The translations under genes were made by a program, and so were the position numbers. From Spirosoma telluris (lineage in GTDB: Bacteria; Bacteroidota; Bacteroidia; Cytophagales; Spirosomataceae): DNA of 64,000 bases. Each line of letters starts with the position of its first letter. The first letter of the stretch is position 1. The notes under the pieces are model-generated. The model was not told where the DNA came from. It saw nothing but the letters and a program-made list of their open reading frames with translations, and did no database searches. The DNA lies in assembly GCA_003259005.1 (NCBI GenBank), contig QLII01000001.1, forward strand, positions 248,001-312,000, given 5' to 3'. Below, one piece after another: positions 37,429 to 49,700 of the stretch.

Positions 37429-37483
37429 GGATAATGAATAATGGCGATCATGCTCATTTTACATTATCCATTGCTCATTATCC
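37429..37483. repeat. Imperfect inverted repeat (GGATAATGAATAATGG)
   Basis: GGATAATGAATAATGG at 37429-37444 pairs at 14 of 16 positions with CCATTGCTCATTATCC at 37468-37483. It fills the gap between the haloperoxidase end and the LolA-like gene start, so it may be a processing or termination site, or a dispersed repeat. Confidence 0.5.
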
Positions 37484-37485
37484 AT

Positions 37486-38861
37486 TCACATCCCCAGCTT
37501 CTGGCCTATGAACTTCCCAATGGCTTCACCCTGACGCATTCCGTTCTCAATGGAGTCCCGAAAGTGAATGCCGCCATATAATCGGGAAATCGCGGCTTCC
37601 TGCGCTGCCTGTCTGAACGATTGATAGGAGCGGGCAGGCACGCCAAACTCTTCCTCAACGGTATCTACGTAGGCGATAGGTTTCCCCGCCAACTGCGTTA
37701 ACACAACAGCAACGGCATTTGACATAACACTATGCCCACTCGTATACTCTGGAAACGGGGGTGTTTGCAGCATGGGCCGCCAGGTTCGATCCAGAAATTG
37801 ATTGATGTAGGTTTCGGGACGAACCCGATTGCTGGTGTATTTTTCCTGCCAGCATGAGCTAAGGGCGTCCGACATCGTCAGTGCCACCAGTGTATGCCAG
37901 CGGACGGCTTCGTCGAGCGGCAAATCCTGCTGAAGACTCAACAGACTCGTAATCCCCATCCAGTGACCACTTGGCGAGATTTTTTTAGTTCCGAAACTCA
38001 GGTGGCCTTTCTGATTCAGGAAGAACGGATTACAGTCCCAGAAGTTAGCGATATGTCGTTGTTCGGGCGTCAATAGTCGAACGGTATCATAGACTTCTTT
38101 GGCCAACCGATAAAAAGCTGATCCAGGCCGTTCACTGTAGACAACTGGACCAACAGGCCGAAACTGAGCTGCACTATCGAGCAGAAAAGGGCGTAGGGTT
38201 GCCCAGTGCGCTTCGTAAGCTTCGGCGTAGGCGGGCGGGGTAGGTTTCCAGAAACCGGGCCTCAGATCGGGGTATAGCGCGGGTAACCGCTGGTTTTTAT
38301 GTACCCATCGCTGGCTGCATACCGAACGATTTGCTTCGCTATACCGTCGGCATGGTCCTGCGTGGCCTTGATCTGTTCGGCACTAAGATGGCGATGGGTA
38401 AGCGCGTTGGTAACGAACTGATTTCGTGTCTTTTCCAGTAAATAACCAGACGGAAGCATAGCTTCGCCTACCCGCAGCAGGACGTATACGCACCCAAACT
38501 CAACGTCAATCAGACTGTCGGGATTCGCCAGCTTAATCGTGGGATAGTCATGCAGAAAACCCGAAAATGATAGGTATGAGGACGGATGTTTCGCCTGGTA
38601 CATAAACTCATAGGCAGCCAGATTCGCATAGGTATAATAGCGGGCGGCACCACAGGGACCAACCACATCGTTGACCATCACATCGGTTAGTTGCTTAACC
38701 GCCTGTGTGTAAGCAATCGTTGCGAGATTTTGGTTACTAGTGGAAGTGGGACGATGACATATGTCATATCTTGGAGATATGGCATATGTCTTCCCGCTGA
38801 CTCCACCACTGACCAAAATTATCAATAGCATCAACAACCAATACCGTGTCACGTGCTTCAT
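37486..38861 (-). CDS. Vanadium-dependent haloperoxidase / PAP2-superfamily protein (frame interrupted once)
   Basis: Signal peptide YWLLMLLIILVSGGVSG. The vanadate/phosphate site is clear in the C-terminal half: SNRVRPETYINQFLDRTWRP, the PSGH-equivalent PFPEYTSGHSVMSNAVAVVL and SRLYGGIHFRDSIENG, which together supply the Arg, Ser-Gly-His and Arg-x3-Gly-x-His residues of the family. The frame breaks in a run of four C (38279-38282, C on the coding strand); one base restores 459 codons, and the linking segment reads PDLRPGFWKPTPPAY. Its ATG overlaps the stop of the FG-GAP gene by one base, so the two are coupled. Either haloperoxidase or phosphatase activity is possible. Confidence 0.88.
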
Positions 38862-41800
38862 TACTTTTTACGGTACACCTGAATAGTGTTGTTATTTCGA
38901 CCAAACAAAATGCGTTGGCTTTTCCCCTTGCCGACCACGATTATATCCCGTACATCACCTTTTACCACAAACCCCGACTGAGGCTGGGGCAGATAGGTAA
39001 ACCTACAGGCGCCTTCATTATGAAATAATTGTCCATAATTAGCATCCATCCGACCGATTTTAAGTCGGGCATTTGATTGATTCCCTCCCAGTAACAGGTC
39101 TTTTCGCCCGTCGCCGTCCATATCCAGCAGGCCTACCGCGTAAACGGGGGAAAACTGGGCTTCGGTGGGCAATTCATGCCAATTAAACGTACTATTCCCC
39201 GGTTTTCCAGTATGCCGGTTGCAAACTGGACAGCCTTTGCAGTATCCGCCAGTTGAACCTGTTCCGGGGTAAGAATCTGATCCAGCGTCGCGTCAGCGTA
39301 GGATTGATAGGTCGTAAATTTCCGGCGTAAGGAGAACAGTTGGTTCAGCGCTTCGTCGCGGGTGGCCATAGGATACGAGGTTCCCTGAATGTAGTAGCAC
39401 AGAAACGGATCAACAGATTCGTTTTGATCAAAATCTCCATAGACCAGCGTAACCGGCTCTTTGTCGGTCGGTTTCAACTGGCAGTTTCGACCAAAGTTAC
39501 CCACTACTAAGTCCTCATCTCCATCGCCGTCCATATCCGCCTTTTCAATCCGATTCCACCAGCCAGCCGCCTGAATCGATACGGGCGTTGACAGACCTTT
39601 TCCTTGTTCGTTTCGCAGAATGGAAACCGGCATCCACTCACCAACGAGCACAATATCCAGCCAGCCGTCTTTATCAACGTCCAGCTCGACGGCGTCGGTG
39701 ACCATGCCAAACTTCGTCAGAAACGGTGCCAATCGGTTGGTCTCATCGGTAAACGTTCCTTTGCCATCATTCACCAGAATCCGACTGCTGACAGGTTCCG
39801 GTAACGTCCTGGCTGAACCCGTCCGCCAACAAACAAATCCATATCCCCGTCCTTGTCAATATCCAGTGCCACTACACAAGCATCGCTAAATTGTTCGGTT
39901 GGTATTTGGCCGGTGGCTCGACTGAACTTGCCTTTGCCGTCGTTCAGATAAAGCCGATCCTGTAATAGTGGGCTGTTAGGTTGATAATTATAGCCGCCAC
40001 TGACGACATACAGATCGGGGTCTCCATCCTGATCCGCATCGAAAAACAGGGCATCGGTATCCTCGGCCTGTCGATCAGCCTCGAAAGCGGGTTGGGGCAT
40101 CTCTTTCCACAAGCCATCTTTTTGGCCGAGTAACAGAACCCCAGCCTGCCCTTTTGCACCGGGTGCGTATAAATCCGTCAGACCATCATGGTTCACATCG
40201 GCCTGCGCCAGGTGCGGCCCCTGGTACGATAACATATTGGGCATCAGAGGCTGCCGTTTGAAATCATTGACCAGATCCTCCGTATGTCGATAGGGGATCG
40301 AATCCGTTGCAATTTGTGCATACAGTGGCTTTGGCGCAGTCCCATACTGATAGCGACTAAGCGCTACTTTCGGGTGCACAACCAATAACTGATTGGCCTT
40401 TATCTGTCGAAGCAATTGTGTCTGATCATTTGGCCAGACAATACGAATACTGTCAATTAGTATGGCCTTTCCCAACCCAAAATGCAGGGGTGTATACATG
40501 CACGATTGAAACCCGCGCGATGGGTTGAACTCCTGATATTGCATCATGCCTTCAGCGTACACCCAAACTTTGGCCCCAACAGCGGGCGTGGCTGAATTTG
40601 CGCCTAGCTGAATCTGCAGAAAATGCTGATCGACGACGCGGCAATCGTTGCGGTACACACTCGCTGGTGCATTTACATTGCTGGTAATGATGTCCAGATC
40701 GCCATCACCGTCCAGATCGGCATAAGCGGCCCCACTGGCCACAATCGGCTGATCGAATCCCCAGTCAACTACTTTATTCTCAAAAGTAAGAGCCCCTGCC
40801 GACCTATCGGACCGTGCATCGCCGGATTGATTTCGGAAAATGTAGCTCTTCGTTGCAGTGGAGGGCATCCTTTTTACCATGTCCATCATGGCAGCTGGCC
40901 GATTGTGCGACGCTTTCATGACTGAGTCGGCGTAGAACTTCAGGAAGTCCATATTCGTGTAGTCGCGCAGGAAACCGTTCGAGACGTAGAGATCTTTCCA
41001 GCCGTCGTTGTCGAAGTCGGCGGCTAAGGGTGCCCAACTCCAGTCGGTGTTGGAGATACCTGCCAACTGTCCGATTTCGCTAAAGGTTGGCACCGAAACT
41101 CCGTTCGTTGGGAGCGGTTGTTGCCGTTGTTGAGTTGCAGCATATTCCGCATCAACTGATGCCCAAACCCACTCCGAACGACGTTCTGATACAGTTCATA
41201 ATTTTCTGAACTCTGGAGTAGTTTCTGTCGCCGGTTATCCGCCGGTAACATATCCAGGGTGATGATATCCGGCCAGCCATCGTTGTTCAGGTCGGCCACT
41301 TCATTCCCCATCGACGAATAACTCTGGTGCCCAACCGCCGTCCCCTGATGGTCTGTAAATGTGGGCGCAATACCTCGTTTCCCGTTGTTTAGGTACAGGT
41401 AATCGGGCTCCATATAATCGTTGGAGACGTAGATGTCCGGCCAGCCATCCAGGTTTAGGTCAGCCACAGCCACGCCCAATCCGAAACCGAGAGGAGAAGC
41501 TTTGATATGGGTTTCTTCGCTTATATCGACAAATTTTCGCTGCGACCCAACCGTTCGGTCGTTGCGAAAGAGCTGGTCACCGGCAAACTCATCGCGGGTA
41601 GTTTCGGATAATACTGGGTCGAAACGGGTAAAATGACTGACGTTATGATTGAGCAGGAAACAGTCGAGATCGCCGTCTTTGTCGTAATCAAAAAAGACGC
41701 TCTGCGTACTATAAGCGGGCGAATCGAGTCCATACGCAGCCGCTTCTTCGGTGAAGGTTGGGAGTTGGCCCTTTCCCTTTTTATTGTTGATATAGAGTCG

Positions 41801-42241
41801 GTTTCGCCGGGTTTCGGGTTCGCCATGACCCGAGTAGCAAACGTAGATATCAAGCCAGCCGTCCTGGTTAATGTCAACGAAGGTAACGCCGGTTTTCCAG
41901 CCGCTGCCCTGCCCAACACCGGCTGTAGCGCTAACCTCCTCATACGTCAGATTTCCTTTATTCAGGTATAAACGATCCGGCGTCATATTGCCGGTAAAAT
42001 ACAGATCGGGTAGGCCATCGTTGTTCAGATCACCCACGGCTACACCGGCTCCGTTGTAGAAATAATCGTACTCGATGACATTGTTTTCTTCACTCTCCGT
42101 CAGCCTATTTTCGAACAGAATACCCGTCTGCGCCGGATCGAGTCGGGTAAACTGCGCCACCGCCTGCGATCGGAACAGAAGCCCGACCAGGCAGATAAGC
42201 CAGGGTAACCAGCGTCGGTAGATCGATTCGGATTGCGGCAT
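38861..42241 (-). CDS. Secreted FG-GAP/VCBS-repeat protein with UnbV/ASPIC domain (frame interrupted three times)
   Basis: The start MPQSESIYRRWLPWLI is a signal peptide. Four ORFs form one 1,127-residue protein. FG-GAP repeats with calcium-loop D-x-D-x-DG motifs run throughout: VGDLNNDGLPDLYFTGN, VAVADLNLDGWPDIYVSNDY, YADLDGDGDLDIITSN, ALDIDKDGDMDLFVGG. An ASPIC/UnbV-type segment (FNPSRGFQSCMYTPLHFGLG) is in the middle. Breaks at 41110-41112, 39800-39801 and 39197-39200 are each explained by one missing base; together they give exactly 1,128 codons. Such propellers are secreted calcium-binding proteins, often paired with vanadium haloperoxidases; here the stop overlaps the haloperoxidase ATG. 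Confidence 0.88.
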
Positions 42242-42266
42242 TCGGTTAATGGGTTGAGCAACTATT

Positions 42267-42409
42267 AGCCCACTGCTTTAGCTGTGGGTTTAGGTGGAAA
42301 ATAACGAACCTATTCCTAACCGTTTCAACGGTTTTTGCCGATAAACCGTTGAAACGGTTAGACAGGAACGCATCGTTCAATTGATTTCCCACAGCTAAAG
42401 CGGTGGGCT
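42267..42409. repeat. Nested palindromic element: REP-like arms around an 18-bp hairpin
   Basis: The outer arms AGCCCACTGCTTTAGCTGTGGG (42267-42288) and CCCACAGCTAAAGCGGTGGGCT (42388-42409) pair with one mismatch; each is itself near-palindromic. Inside, an 18-base arm (42317-42334, TAACCGTTTCAACGGTTT) pairs perfectly with 42343-42360 around eight bases. Flanking TTCCT/AGGAA and AACGA/TCGTT extend the inner stem. The 143-bp element fills the gap between two co-oriented operons and may terminate the upstream one. Confidence 0.8.
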
Positions 42410-42423
42410 GATAATTTGCCAAA

Positions 42424-43759
42424 TTACGGCGTCCGTTGTACTTTAATATCGACCAGAATCGTCGAATCCTGAGCGCCTTTCGGAATGAATTGCTTGATTT
42501 TCAGCGCCCCTTTCGACCATCGGCTGTCAGGAATAAGAGTACCCGAGGGACTTTCTCATTTGAAAAATAAAGGGGATCATCCACAATCGCTGCATTCGAT
42601 AGCCCTTTGAAGAACGTATCATCGTTGATGGCATCAAAGGCATCGACGGACAGCAGCGTTTGCGTTGACATCCAACTAGTTGCCCTGGCTCCCGGAATCG
42701 CATCAAACGTATACTCCTGGACCTTAGTAGGGGATACGAATTTGTTTAACGCAAACGTTGGGTCAAGTCCGAAAAACACAATGTCGATAGCAGCGCCCAG
42801 AGTGGGCGTTAGCACATCGGTGCTTTTGATCGTTTTCCGTAAACTCGTGGAATAAAAACTCCCGATGGTCGAGCTGGCGGTGTTGATGCCTAACGATACA
42901 TCGGTAACGCTGTAGATGCCTGTACCGGGCTTCACCGTAATCGACTTCTCCACCGACTTCGTTTTCTTCCCGTTCGACGCTGTCAGGTTGATCGTGTAAG
43001 TGCCCGCTTTTGAAAACGTTATGGTTGGTTCCTTGGCTGTGCTGCTGGATAGGGTGCCGCCCGTTGTCCAGGTAAACGAGGTACCGCTGGTGGTCGAATT
43101 AGAAATGACCACCGTAAGAGGTGCCTCCAGGGCAGCATCGTCGGGTAGTATCGCGAAGTCGGGACCAGGTCTGGTGCAACGGTAATAACCGTGTCTTTCT
43201 GACGAGCGATTCGGCCATTGCTGATACTAAGCGAGATCTTGTGCGGACCGGGTTGCTCGAAAATCACATTCGGTTCTTTATCCGTCGACGTAGCGGGCGT
43301 TCCTCCCTCGAACGTCCAGGCATAGGTGACTCCCCCAACCGACAAGTTAGTCAGTTTGACTGTTGCAGGGGGGTAGTTATTGTCAACCACACTCGCCGTA
43401 AAATTGGCCGAGATAGAGGCATCAATCACAATCGTCTGTGTTTTTGTATCGACCTGCCCATCGCTATTCGACGCCTGAAGCGTGATTTTATAGGTGCCCG
43501 CCTGTAGATAAACCACGTCCGATGGATTTTTGGCCGTAGATGTTGCAGGCGTTCCTCCCTCAAACGTCCAGGCATAAGTCTGAGCACCCGTCGTGCGGTT
43601 AGCTATGCTGACACTTACGGGAATGGTCGTATAACCTGCGTTGACAGGTGACGCCGAAAAGTCAACGGCGACAGGAATACTAACTTCTTTCACACACGAC
43701 CACACCAGGGCTAGCAGCAGGATAGGTACGAACAGAAACGATCGGAATATAGACTTCAT
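42424..43759 (-). CDS. PKD-repeat lipoprotein (frame interrupted twice)
   Basis: A lipoprotein signal (FLFVPILLLALVWSCVK) precedes three PKD-like beta-sandwich repeats: TYAWTFEGGTPATSTAKNPS, TYAWTFEGGTPATSTDKEPN (near-identical copies) and SFTWTTGGTLSSSTAKEPTI. A C-terminal domain of about 160 residues (GIYSVTDVSLGINTASSTIG to DSTILVDIKVQRTP) follows. The two breaks at 43161-43163 and 42547-42549 are each one missing C on the coding strand; restored length is 446 codons. The gene starts five bases after the giant SprB-repeat gene, in the same operon. It probably sits on the outer membrane and interacts with, or anchors, the giant protein. That role is an inference. Confidence 0.83.
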
Positions 43760-43764
43760 ACGGG

Positions 43765-46700
43765 TTATCGAGCGATAAGGAGCTTCGTGGACTGAATAGC
43801 TTTGGCTGTTTCCAGCGTCAATAAATAAACACCCGTCTGGAGATTGGGAATATTGACCGACAGTTCATAGACGTTCTGGCCAGTCGCCGACTGCTGGTAG
43901 ATGTCTACTCCCGTAGACAGCAGGGGTTTGACCTTTATTTTTACATCGCTGACTCCCGACAGCGTAATTCGAACCTTGAACTCGCCCGAACTCGGATTCG
44001 GCAGAATGGTGAGTTCCTGAATAAATGGCGTAGTCTGAACACTCGTAGTAAGCTGTGGTTCGGCCACAACCGTTACGGATTTTGTTATCGCAAAGGCACA
44101 CTGACCTTGCTGCCCGTTTAACGTAATCGGGTAGGTGCCGAGTTGATTGAACGTTACCACGAGCTGATCCTCCGTACTACTGACTACCTGAGCCCCAGGC
44201 GGTGCTGTCCAACTGGACTGAGCTGGTCGGGGATTCGTCAGGTTGACCGCAATCAGGGGTTCTCCGATGCCAACCTTCGAGCCGACGGCAAACGCTAGCG
44301 TTGGGGCCGGGGTGTCAGACGCCGTCAGCGTAATTTGGGCAGTAGCTACACAGCCATTCTTATCGGTCGCAACGACCTGATATCGTCCGGCGGCCGTAAC
44401 GCTGACCATGGCTGTCGTTCTGGTAGACCCGTCCGGGTAGGTCCAGACATAGGTAACCCCGTCTGTAATCGTACCATCCAGATCGACTACTTGTCCTTTG
44501 CAGATGAAGGTATTGGCACGCAGAACAATCAGTTTCTGCACTGGACGAGTTAGGGATGTTGTCTGGGTTACCGTGCATCCATTCGCATCAGTAACCGCCA
44601 CGGTATAACTTCCACTACATAAACCCGTCAGTGACAGCGACTGACTGACCGGATTCTGCCAGGTAACCCCATAAGGTGCCGTTCCTCCCGTTGGAGTTAT
44701 GGTTATGCGGCCATCGCAGTTGTCATAGCAGGTAGGAGTAGCCGTTACCGTAGCAATCGTTAGGCCTGGGTTGCTGGATCTGCACCGATACCTGTGCCTG
44801 ACAGGAGTTGGCATCGGTGATGACAGCCAGGTATTTACCCGCCTGCATGTTGGCAAGCGAAAGTCCGGTTTGCTGCGTGCTCCAGCGAGTAACATACGGA
44901 GCTGCTCCACCCTGAATGGTCACACTGGCACTTCCGTTTGCCAACCCAAAACAGCTAACGTTTGTCAGAGATGCTACCGTTGCTACCAGTGGAAGCGGCT
45001 CAGGCAGGAAAATCTCGAAATCTCTGGAAACACCATTCCCATCTGTAGCCGTTACGACATAGGTGGTCGAACTGGCATTGGTCAGGCGATTAGTACCTTG
45101 TGTGACTACCAAACCCGATGATTTTACTTTCCAGCTATACGAATACGGATCACGGGATGGTTTAGGAGTTCCCCCCGACACGTCGACAGAAACAATTCCA
45201 TCGGACCCTGAGGCACAGGAAACTGCCTTAACCACCGTGAACTGTGCCTGGAGCTGAGTCGGTTGGGTCAAGGTGTACGATGCCTGGGTAGTACAGCCTG
45301 CCTTATCCGTTACCATGACGGTATAGGTCCCACCGCCAAGATTCGAAATGGTGTGGGTTACCCCGAATTAGCGGGCTGCGTTGATGTCGTCGGATTTGAC
45401 ACCGACCAGGCAAAGCTGTAATCGGGAGTGCCGCCAGTTACGTTCAAGGTGATAGTCCCGTCGGTCAACTGAAACCCGGATGGATTTTTAACAACTCCAC
45501 TCGTAATCGTAAGCGAAGCAGCAGGCTGGGCAATCGTTACTAAAATCGGTTGAGCCGACAGGCAGGCATTCCCATCCCGAAGCTGAATTGAGTAGGTGCC
45601 GGATGACAGGTTATTGATCTGATGCTGAGCGCCCGACTGGAAGTTCTGGAAAGCGCCCCCGTTGATGGCAAACTGATAGGGGCCAACACCGCCATTCGCA
45701 ACCAGCGTAATCGTGCCATTGGTATTTCCAAAGCACAGGACATCGGATTTGGTCGCCGAGAGCGTTATCGGTGGGTTATCATCAATGGTAAAATCCTGAA
45801 CAGTCTCATCCGATGGTTGTGCCCCAACAATTGACTGTACTCGAACCCGATACGAACCTTTCGCAAACACGCTCGGCGATGTGAACGTGGACCCCGTGAA
45901 GGTGTAGGACGTAACCAGTGTCTCAACGCCCCCCGCCAGAGTATACACCCGAGCCTGAAAAGCGGATTCGCCCGCTTCCAGACCTCGACTCAGTATCAGA
46001 CTGAACGAACCGGTCGACGAACCCGAACAGACCGCTTTTAGGGTTGTCAGCGAACTAATCGTTGGTGGCGTTTGACGGATGGTCACCGTGAGTACATTCG
46101 AGATCATAATGGGGCTCAACGCCCGAAATTGAATCGCCTGATTCAGGTAAGCTGGCGCTTCGTTTCCTAAGAATGACGTGGCCGAAACCGTAATCGGTGT
46201 ACTGTTGTCAAAGGTTGACGGGAAGTTCACCCAATCGCCTGTAGCTGTTTTGTATTGCCATACAAACGAGCCAATGTTTTGCGTCACCGTCCCAATCCAG
46301 GTAACGGCGTTCAACGGCAGTATATCGCTGGAGCCTGCCAGTTGCAGAATCGGCTGGGTAACGGATACGCTGACAGGTGACGTACAGCTAACGGAGCCCG
46401 CTTCCGTTGAGATTAGACACGTGGCTGAATACGTAGTTGTCAGCGTTGGGCTAACGACAATCGAAGACCCATTCTGCTGCGAACTCCAGGTGACGGTTCC
46501 GCCCGTACAACCCGAAGCGGTCAGCGTCGTGCTTTGTCCGTTAAAGATAGCCGTTGGGTTAGCCTGCACACTAAGATTACAAACGGGCCGGGCAATGACT
46601 GTAACTGTTGCCGAGGCCAGACACGTAACCGACCCAGCAGCCGTACTAATGGTACAGGTGGCCGTATAGGAAGTCGTAGCCGCAGGACTAACTGGAATAC

Positions 46701-49700
46701 TCGTGCCAGACTGTCCCGTATTCCAGCTTACGGTACCGCTACAGCCTGTAGCCGTTAGACTTGCCGTGCTTCCGGCGAATATAGTCGGCGTATTGGTTTG
46801 CACTTGCAGGTTGCAAGCGGGCCGGTTAATAACCGTTACGGTCACCGGCGCAGTACAAACAACCGGGTTACCCGAGGTTGGTATCGTACAACTGGCGGTA
46901 TAAACGGTTGTTTCACTCGGACTCACGACCAACGTTGATCCAATTTGCTGCGAGTTGTTCCAGGAAATGGTACCATTCGCACAACCCGATGCGGTGAGCG
47001 TCGTACTCTGGCCGTTAAAAATCGTTGTCGGATTCGCCTGAGCTGTAAGCGAACATGTGGGTTGATTAACCGTTACAGTCACCACACTGGTACAGGTAAC
47101 CGGACTGCCCGAAGTTGGGATACTACAGATGGCGGTGTAAGACGTCGTTTGGGTAGGACTGACCACATAGATTGAATTAGCTGGCCCACCTACCCAACTC
47201 ACCGTTCCACTACATCCACTGGCCGTCAGGGTTGAACTCTGCCCATTGGTGATCGTAAAAGGAGAGGCAGAGGTTGTTAGTGTACATAGGGGTTGATTGA
47301 CCGTCACCGTAACTTGGCTAGTGCAGGTATTAGATTCGGACAACGTACAAACCGCCGTGTAAGTAGTCGTCTGAGTCGGGTTGACTACATAGACTGAGTT
47401 AGTTGGCCCACCCACCCAGTTAACTGTCCCACTGCATCCACTAGCCGTCAAGGTCGAACTTTGGCCGTTGGTGATAGTCGAGGGAGAAGCGGAGGTGGTC
47501 AGAGTACACGGAATTGGATTGACCGTAACGGTGACCGCACTAGTGCAACTAACCGGGCTTCCTGACGTAGGAATAGTACAGGTAGCGGTATAGGTAGTTG
47601 TCGCAGAAGGGCTTACAATAATAGATGCCCCGGTCTGTTCGCTATTCGTCCAGCTGATGGTGCCTGAACAGCCGCTGGCCGTCAGGCTAGCACTCTGGCC
47701 ATTCGTAATAGTGGTAGGGCTGGCCGAGGTAGTCAGATTGCAGGCAGGTTGATTAACCGTCACTGTCACCACGCTGGTGCAGGTATTAGAGGCTGATAAC
47801 GTACAAATCGCGGTGTAGGTGGTCGTCTGGGTGGGGTTGACCACATAGACTGAGTTGGTTGGTCCACCCACCCAGTTAACTGTCCCACTGCATCCGCTGG
47901 CGGTCAGGGTTGCACTCTGCCCGTTAGTAATTGTCAAAGGAGAAGCCGAGGTCGTTAGTATACAAGGGATTGGATTAACCGTGACGGTGACCGCACTGGT
48001 ACAGCTAACCGGGCTTCCCGAGGTCGGAATACTACACGTCGCGATGTAAGTGGTGGTATTGGAGGGGCTTACGACAATAGACGATCCCGTTTGCTCGGTG
48101 TTTGTCCAGGTGATGGTGCCCGAACAGCCACTGGCCGTCAGCGTCGAACTTTGCCCAACAGTAATAGTGGTAGGGCTAGCCGAGGTAGTCAGATTGCAGG
48201 CAGGTTGATTAACGGTCACTGTCACTACGCTCGTACAGGTAACCGGAGCGCCCGAGGTCGGGATGCTACAAGTTACGGTATACGATGTCGTTTGGGTCGG
48301 ATTCACCACATAGACTGAGTTGGTCGGGCCTCCAGCCCAACTCACCGTTCCACTGCAGCCAGTGGCTGTTAAGGTTGCGCTTTGCCCGTTGGTGATGGTG
48401 CTAGGAGAAGCCGAGGTAGTCAGCGTACAGAGTGGTTGATTAACGGTCACCGTGACGATCGACTGACAGGTGACCGGACTACCTGAGGTGGCGATCGTAC
48501 AGGTTGCCGTGTACGATGTCGTCTGTGTGGGATGGACTACATAAACCAAGGCAGTCGGTCCACCCACCCAACTCACCGTTCCACTGCACCCGCTGGCCGT
48601 CAGGGTCGAACTTTGGCCGTTGGTGATGGTCAAAGGAGAAGCCGAGGTGGTCAGCGTACAAGGGATTGGATTGACTGTCACGGTGACAGCGCTTGTACAA
48701 CTCACCGGGCTTCCTGAGGTAGGAATACTACATGTCGCGATGTAAGTAGTCGTATTTGAAGGACTTACGACAATAGACGATCCTGACTGTTCGGTGTTTG
48801 TCCAGGTGATAGTGCCTGAACAGCTGCTGGCTGTCAGCGTCGAACTCTGTCCAATCGTAATGGTGGTAGGGCTGGCCGAGGTAGTCAGCGTACAGGGTGG
48901 TTGATTAACGGTCACCGTGACGATCGACTGACAGGTGACCGGACTACCTGAGGTAGCGATCGTACAAGTTGTCGTATACGATGTCGTCTGAGTAGGATTG
49001 ACTACATACACTGAGCTAGCTGGTCCCCCAGCCCAACTCACCGTTCCACCGCATCCACTAGCCGTCAGTGTTGCACTCTGCCCGTTGGTGATGGTCAAAG
49101 GAGAAGCCGAGGTGGTCAGAGCGCAAACGGGTTGGTTGACCGCCACGGTCACCACGCTGGTGCAGGTATTAGAGGCCGATAAAGTGCAGATAGCTGTGTA
49201 AGTAGTTGTCTGAGTCGGGTTGACTATATAGACTGAGTTCGTTGGACCACCCACCCAACTGACGGCTCCGGCACATCCGCTGGCCGTCAGGGTCGAACTC
49301 TGTCCGTTGGTGATGGTCAATGGAGAAGCCGATGTGGTGATACTACATACAGGCTGACCAATTGTTACGGTTACCTCACTGGTACAAATTACTGGATCGC
49401 CCGAGGTTGTGATGACACAGGATGCCGTATAGGATGTCGTCTGAGTCGGATTCACCACAATCGAATTACCTCCCCGGTCCACTCCACCGCCACTCCAGTA
49501 TACCGCCCCACTGCACCCGCTAGCGGTCAGGGTCGAACTTTGCCCACTCGTAATGGTGGTGGGACTGGCCAAGGTGATGAGGTTGCAGGCAGGTTGATTG
49601 ACTGTCACCGTGACGGCACTGGTACAGCTAACCGGGCTCCCTGAGGTAGGAATGCTACAGGTGGCGATATAGCTAGTCGTGAGCGAGGGGCTTACGACAA

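Noticed and set aside
46178-48717. Several plus-strand frames of 60-163 codons across the Ig-like repeat array
   Set aside because: They are antisense to the tandem repeats of the giant gene; the open frames recur because the coding repeat itself recurs, and they have no start context or family features.
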